Source of the DNA: Gossypium raimondii
Lineage: Eukaryota; Streptophyta; Magnoliopsida; Malvales; Malvaceae
DNA length: 64,000 bases
Direction of reading: 5' to 3'
Assembly: GCF_025698545.1 (NCBI RefSeq)
Contig: NC_068565.1
Coordinates: forward strand, 310,001-374,000
Numbering within the stretch: position 1 is the stretch's first letter; each line of letters starts with the position of its first letter. Positions 62,885-64,000 of the stretch are shown here, piece after piece. Below the pieces are notes generated by a model. The model was not told the origin of the DNA, did no database searches, and saw nothing but the letters and a program-made list of their open reading frames with translations. The position numbers and the translations under genes were made by a program.

Positions 62885-64000
62885 ACTTTGATGTTAATTT
62901 TAGGTCCAAAAAAACCAAGTGGGGGTGAATTGATATTTTAAAAACTTCTACAAACTATTCTAAAATAAAAGAGAAAACAAGAATAGTTTGGACAATTCGA
63001 TTTATAATGGTTCGACCCTAAATTCCTAGCTTTAGTACCTTAGTACACCTCAACTGAGGATTTTCCTAATTCACTAGAAAATTGCTACCTTTCAAAGAAA
63101 ATGTATAACATTTACAATCTTTATCTTTTGACAAAGGCTAAGATAGAACCTTCCCCCTAATTTTGATGGCTAAACTAAAACCCTCTAGCTTTTTTTGCTC
63201 AACTAGAAACCCTTAACAATCTACTTAAGGTTTATAAAACCTTAAGTATACTCTTTACAACAAATAGAAGATGAGCAAACTAATAAGAACCTCTAATAGG
63301 TGTGTGTTTACAAATTGAAGCTCTAAATACAAATATATGAGAGTAAGAAAAAAATTGACAATAAGATCTCAAAGAAATATGTATAAGAGAAATGAAAAAA
63401 ACTAAAGATTTGAAGTTAATTATCTTGTATTTGATGCTTAGATATCTCTCTCTTAAGTCTTAAAGTGTTCTTGATAAGTATTTATATCAAGGAAGTGATA
63501 TGTAGTTGTTTATAGCCATTAGGGATGTTTTGGAGTTGTTTGGAGCATTAATTTTTGGCTAAAAAAAGTGATCTTGCAGCTTATGTTTTGATACATAAAA
63601 ATTATGTATCGGTACATCTCATAAAAAATAGTCGTTAGAAAACTATCATACAAGACCATAGCCCATCTTCGATACCTTTAAGTCAGTAGCTTGTTGACTT
63701 TTTATGCCTCGATAAACTAAAATATGTATCGGAACCTAGTTCCAGACTTGTATAAAATCAATTTAAACACCTTAGAACACTTTGGTATGGCTCAAAAAAT
63801 ATTTTGATAAGTTAAAACACATTTGAAACATGTATTTGAGTACTTTGCAATTCTTTGAAAATGTTTGATAAAACTTTCAACCATATTTCCACTAAATGAC
63901 TTATGAAATATAATATATAGAATTTATCTTAAATATTTTTATATCAAAAGTTTAGGATATCAAAGCTAATAGAGTCGTAAGAATTCCCTACTAATGATGT
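62885..64000 (-). mobile_element. Probable 5' LTR / leader of the Copia remnant
   Basis: This sequence lies just 5' of the gag remnant on the same strand and is non-coding. It includes 'ggttcgaccctaaattccta' and 'cacctcaactgaggattttc', words common in Copia leaders of this kind. The outer LTR end is beyond or not recognisable in the window, so extent and identity are tentative. Confidence 0.35.

Overview
The window is nuclear DNA of a dicot plant. It has long AT-rich intergenic tracts, GT-AG spliced genes with plant-typical products, many small TIR elements, tRNA-derived SINE copies and decayed Copia/LTR pieces. The repeat landscape and protein sequences look like cotton (Gossypium, Malvaceae), but that is an impression, not a demonstrated assignment. 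No prokaryotic, CRISPR, rRNA or intact tRNA gene was seen.

Layout, left to right. (1) 79-1403, +: the last five coding exons of a WD40 protein related to plant WDR13-like proteins. (2) 2954-6631, -: a complete five-exon BAH-PHD histone reader of the SHORT LIFE/EBS type, convergent with gene 1. (3) 9033-9415, -: a two-exon OXIDATIVE STRESS 3-like protein with a natural six-histidine run. (4) 9.9-17.4 kb: a gene-poor repeat zone with several SINEs and Mutator-like miniature elements, two of them with 10-bp target duplications. (5) 18587-21292, +: a complete ten-exon bifunctional dihydrofolate reductase-thymidylate synthase with one GC-AG intron. (6) 23409-25264, +: ribosomal protein eS25, whose start codon forms the whole coding part of exon 1. 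(7) 26551-26868, +: only the last two exons of RER1, a 5'-truncated remnant.

(8) 29.4-48.6 kb is the most distinctive region: four minus-strand 3-ketoacyl-CoA synthase (KCS) genes of the KCS4-like type, arranged A1-B1-A2-B2. They arose by tandem duplication of an A+B block. A1 and A2 differ at about 10 of 493 residues. B2 is intact, while B1 carries a cluster of small indels at its 3' end. The block copies have since received different insertions: an LTR-like segment in the first, and a solo LTR, a Copia tail and one arm of a large inverted repeat in the second. (9) 48.5-51.2 kb is the opposite arm of that inverted repeat and contains a decayed RNase H-like (LINE-type) fragment. (10) 55634-55894, -: a RADIALIS-like single-MYB/SANT protein. 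(11) 60-64 kb: degenerate Copia gag with in-frame stops and a probable LTR/leader.

The genes are functionally independent housekeeping or regulatory loci. Only the KCS set forms a functional cluster: paralogous condensing enzymes of very-long-chain fatty acid elongation. I did not find a convincing new molecular system. The items most worth a second look are the KCS array and its damaged member, the inverted duplication around B2, the poly(A)-only insertion in the DHFR-TS leader, and the truncated RER1. Exon boundaries were placed by hand from splice sites, reading phase and recalled family conservation. No alignment or database search was run.
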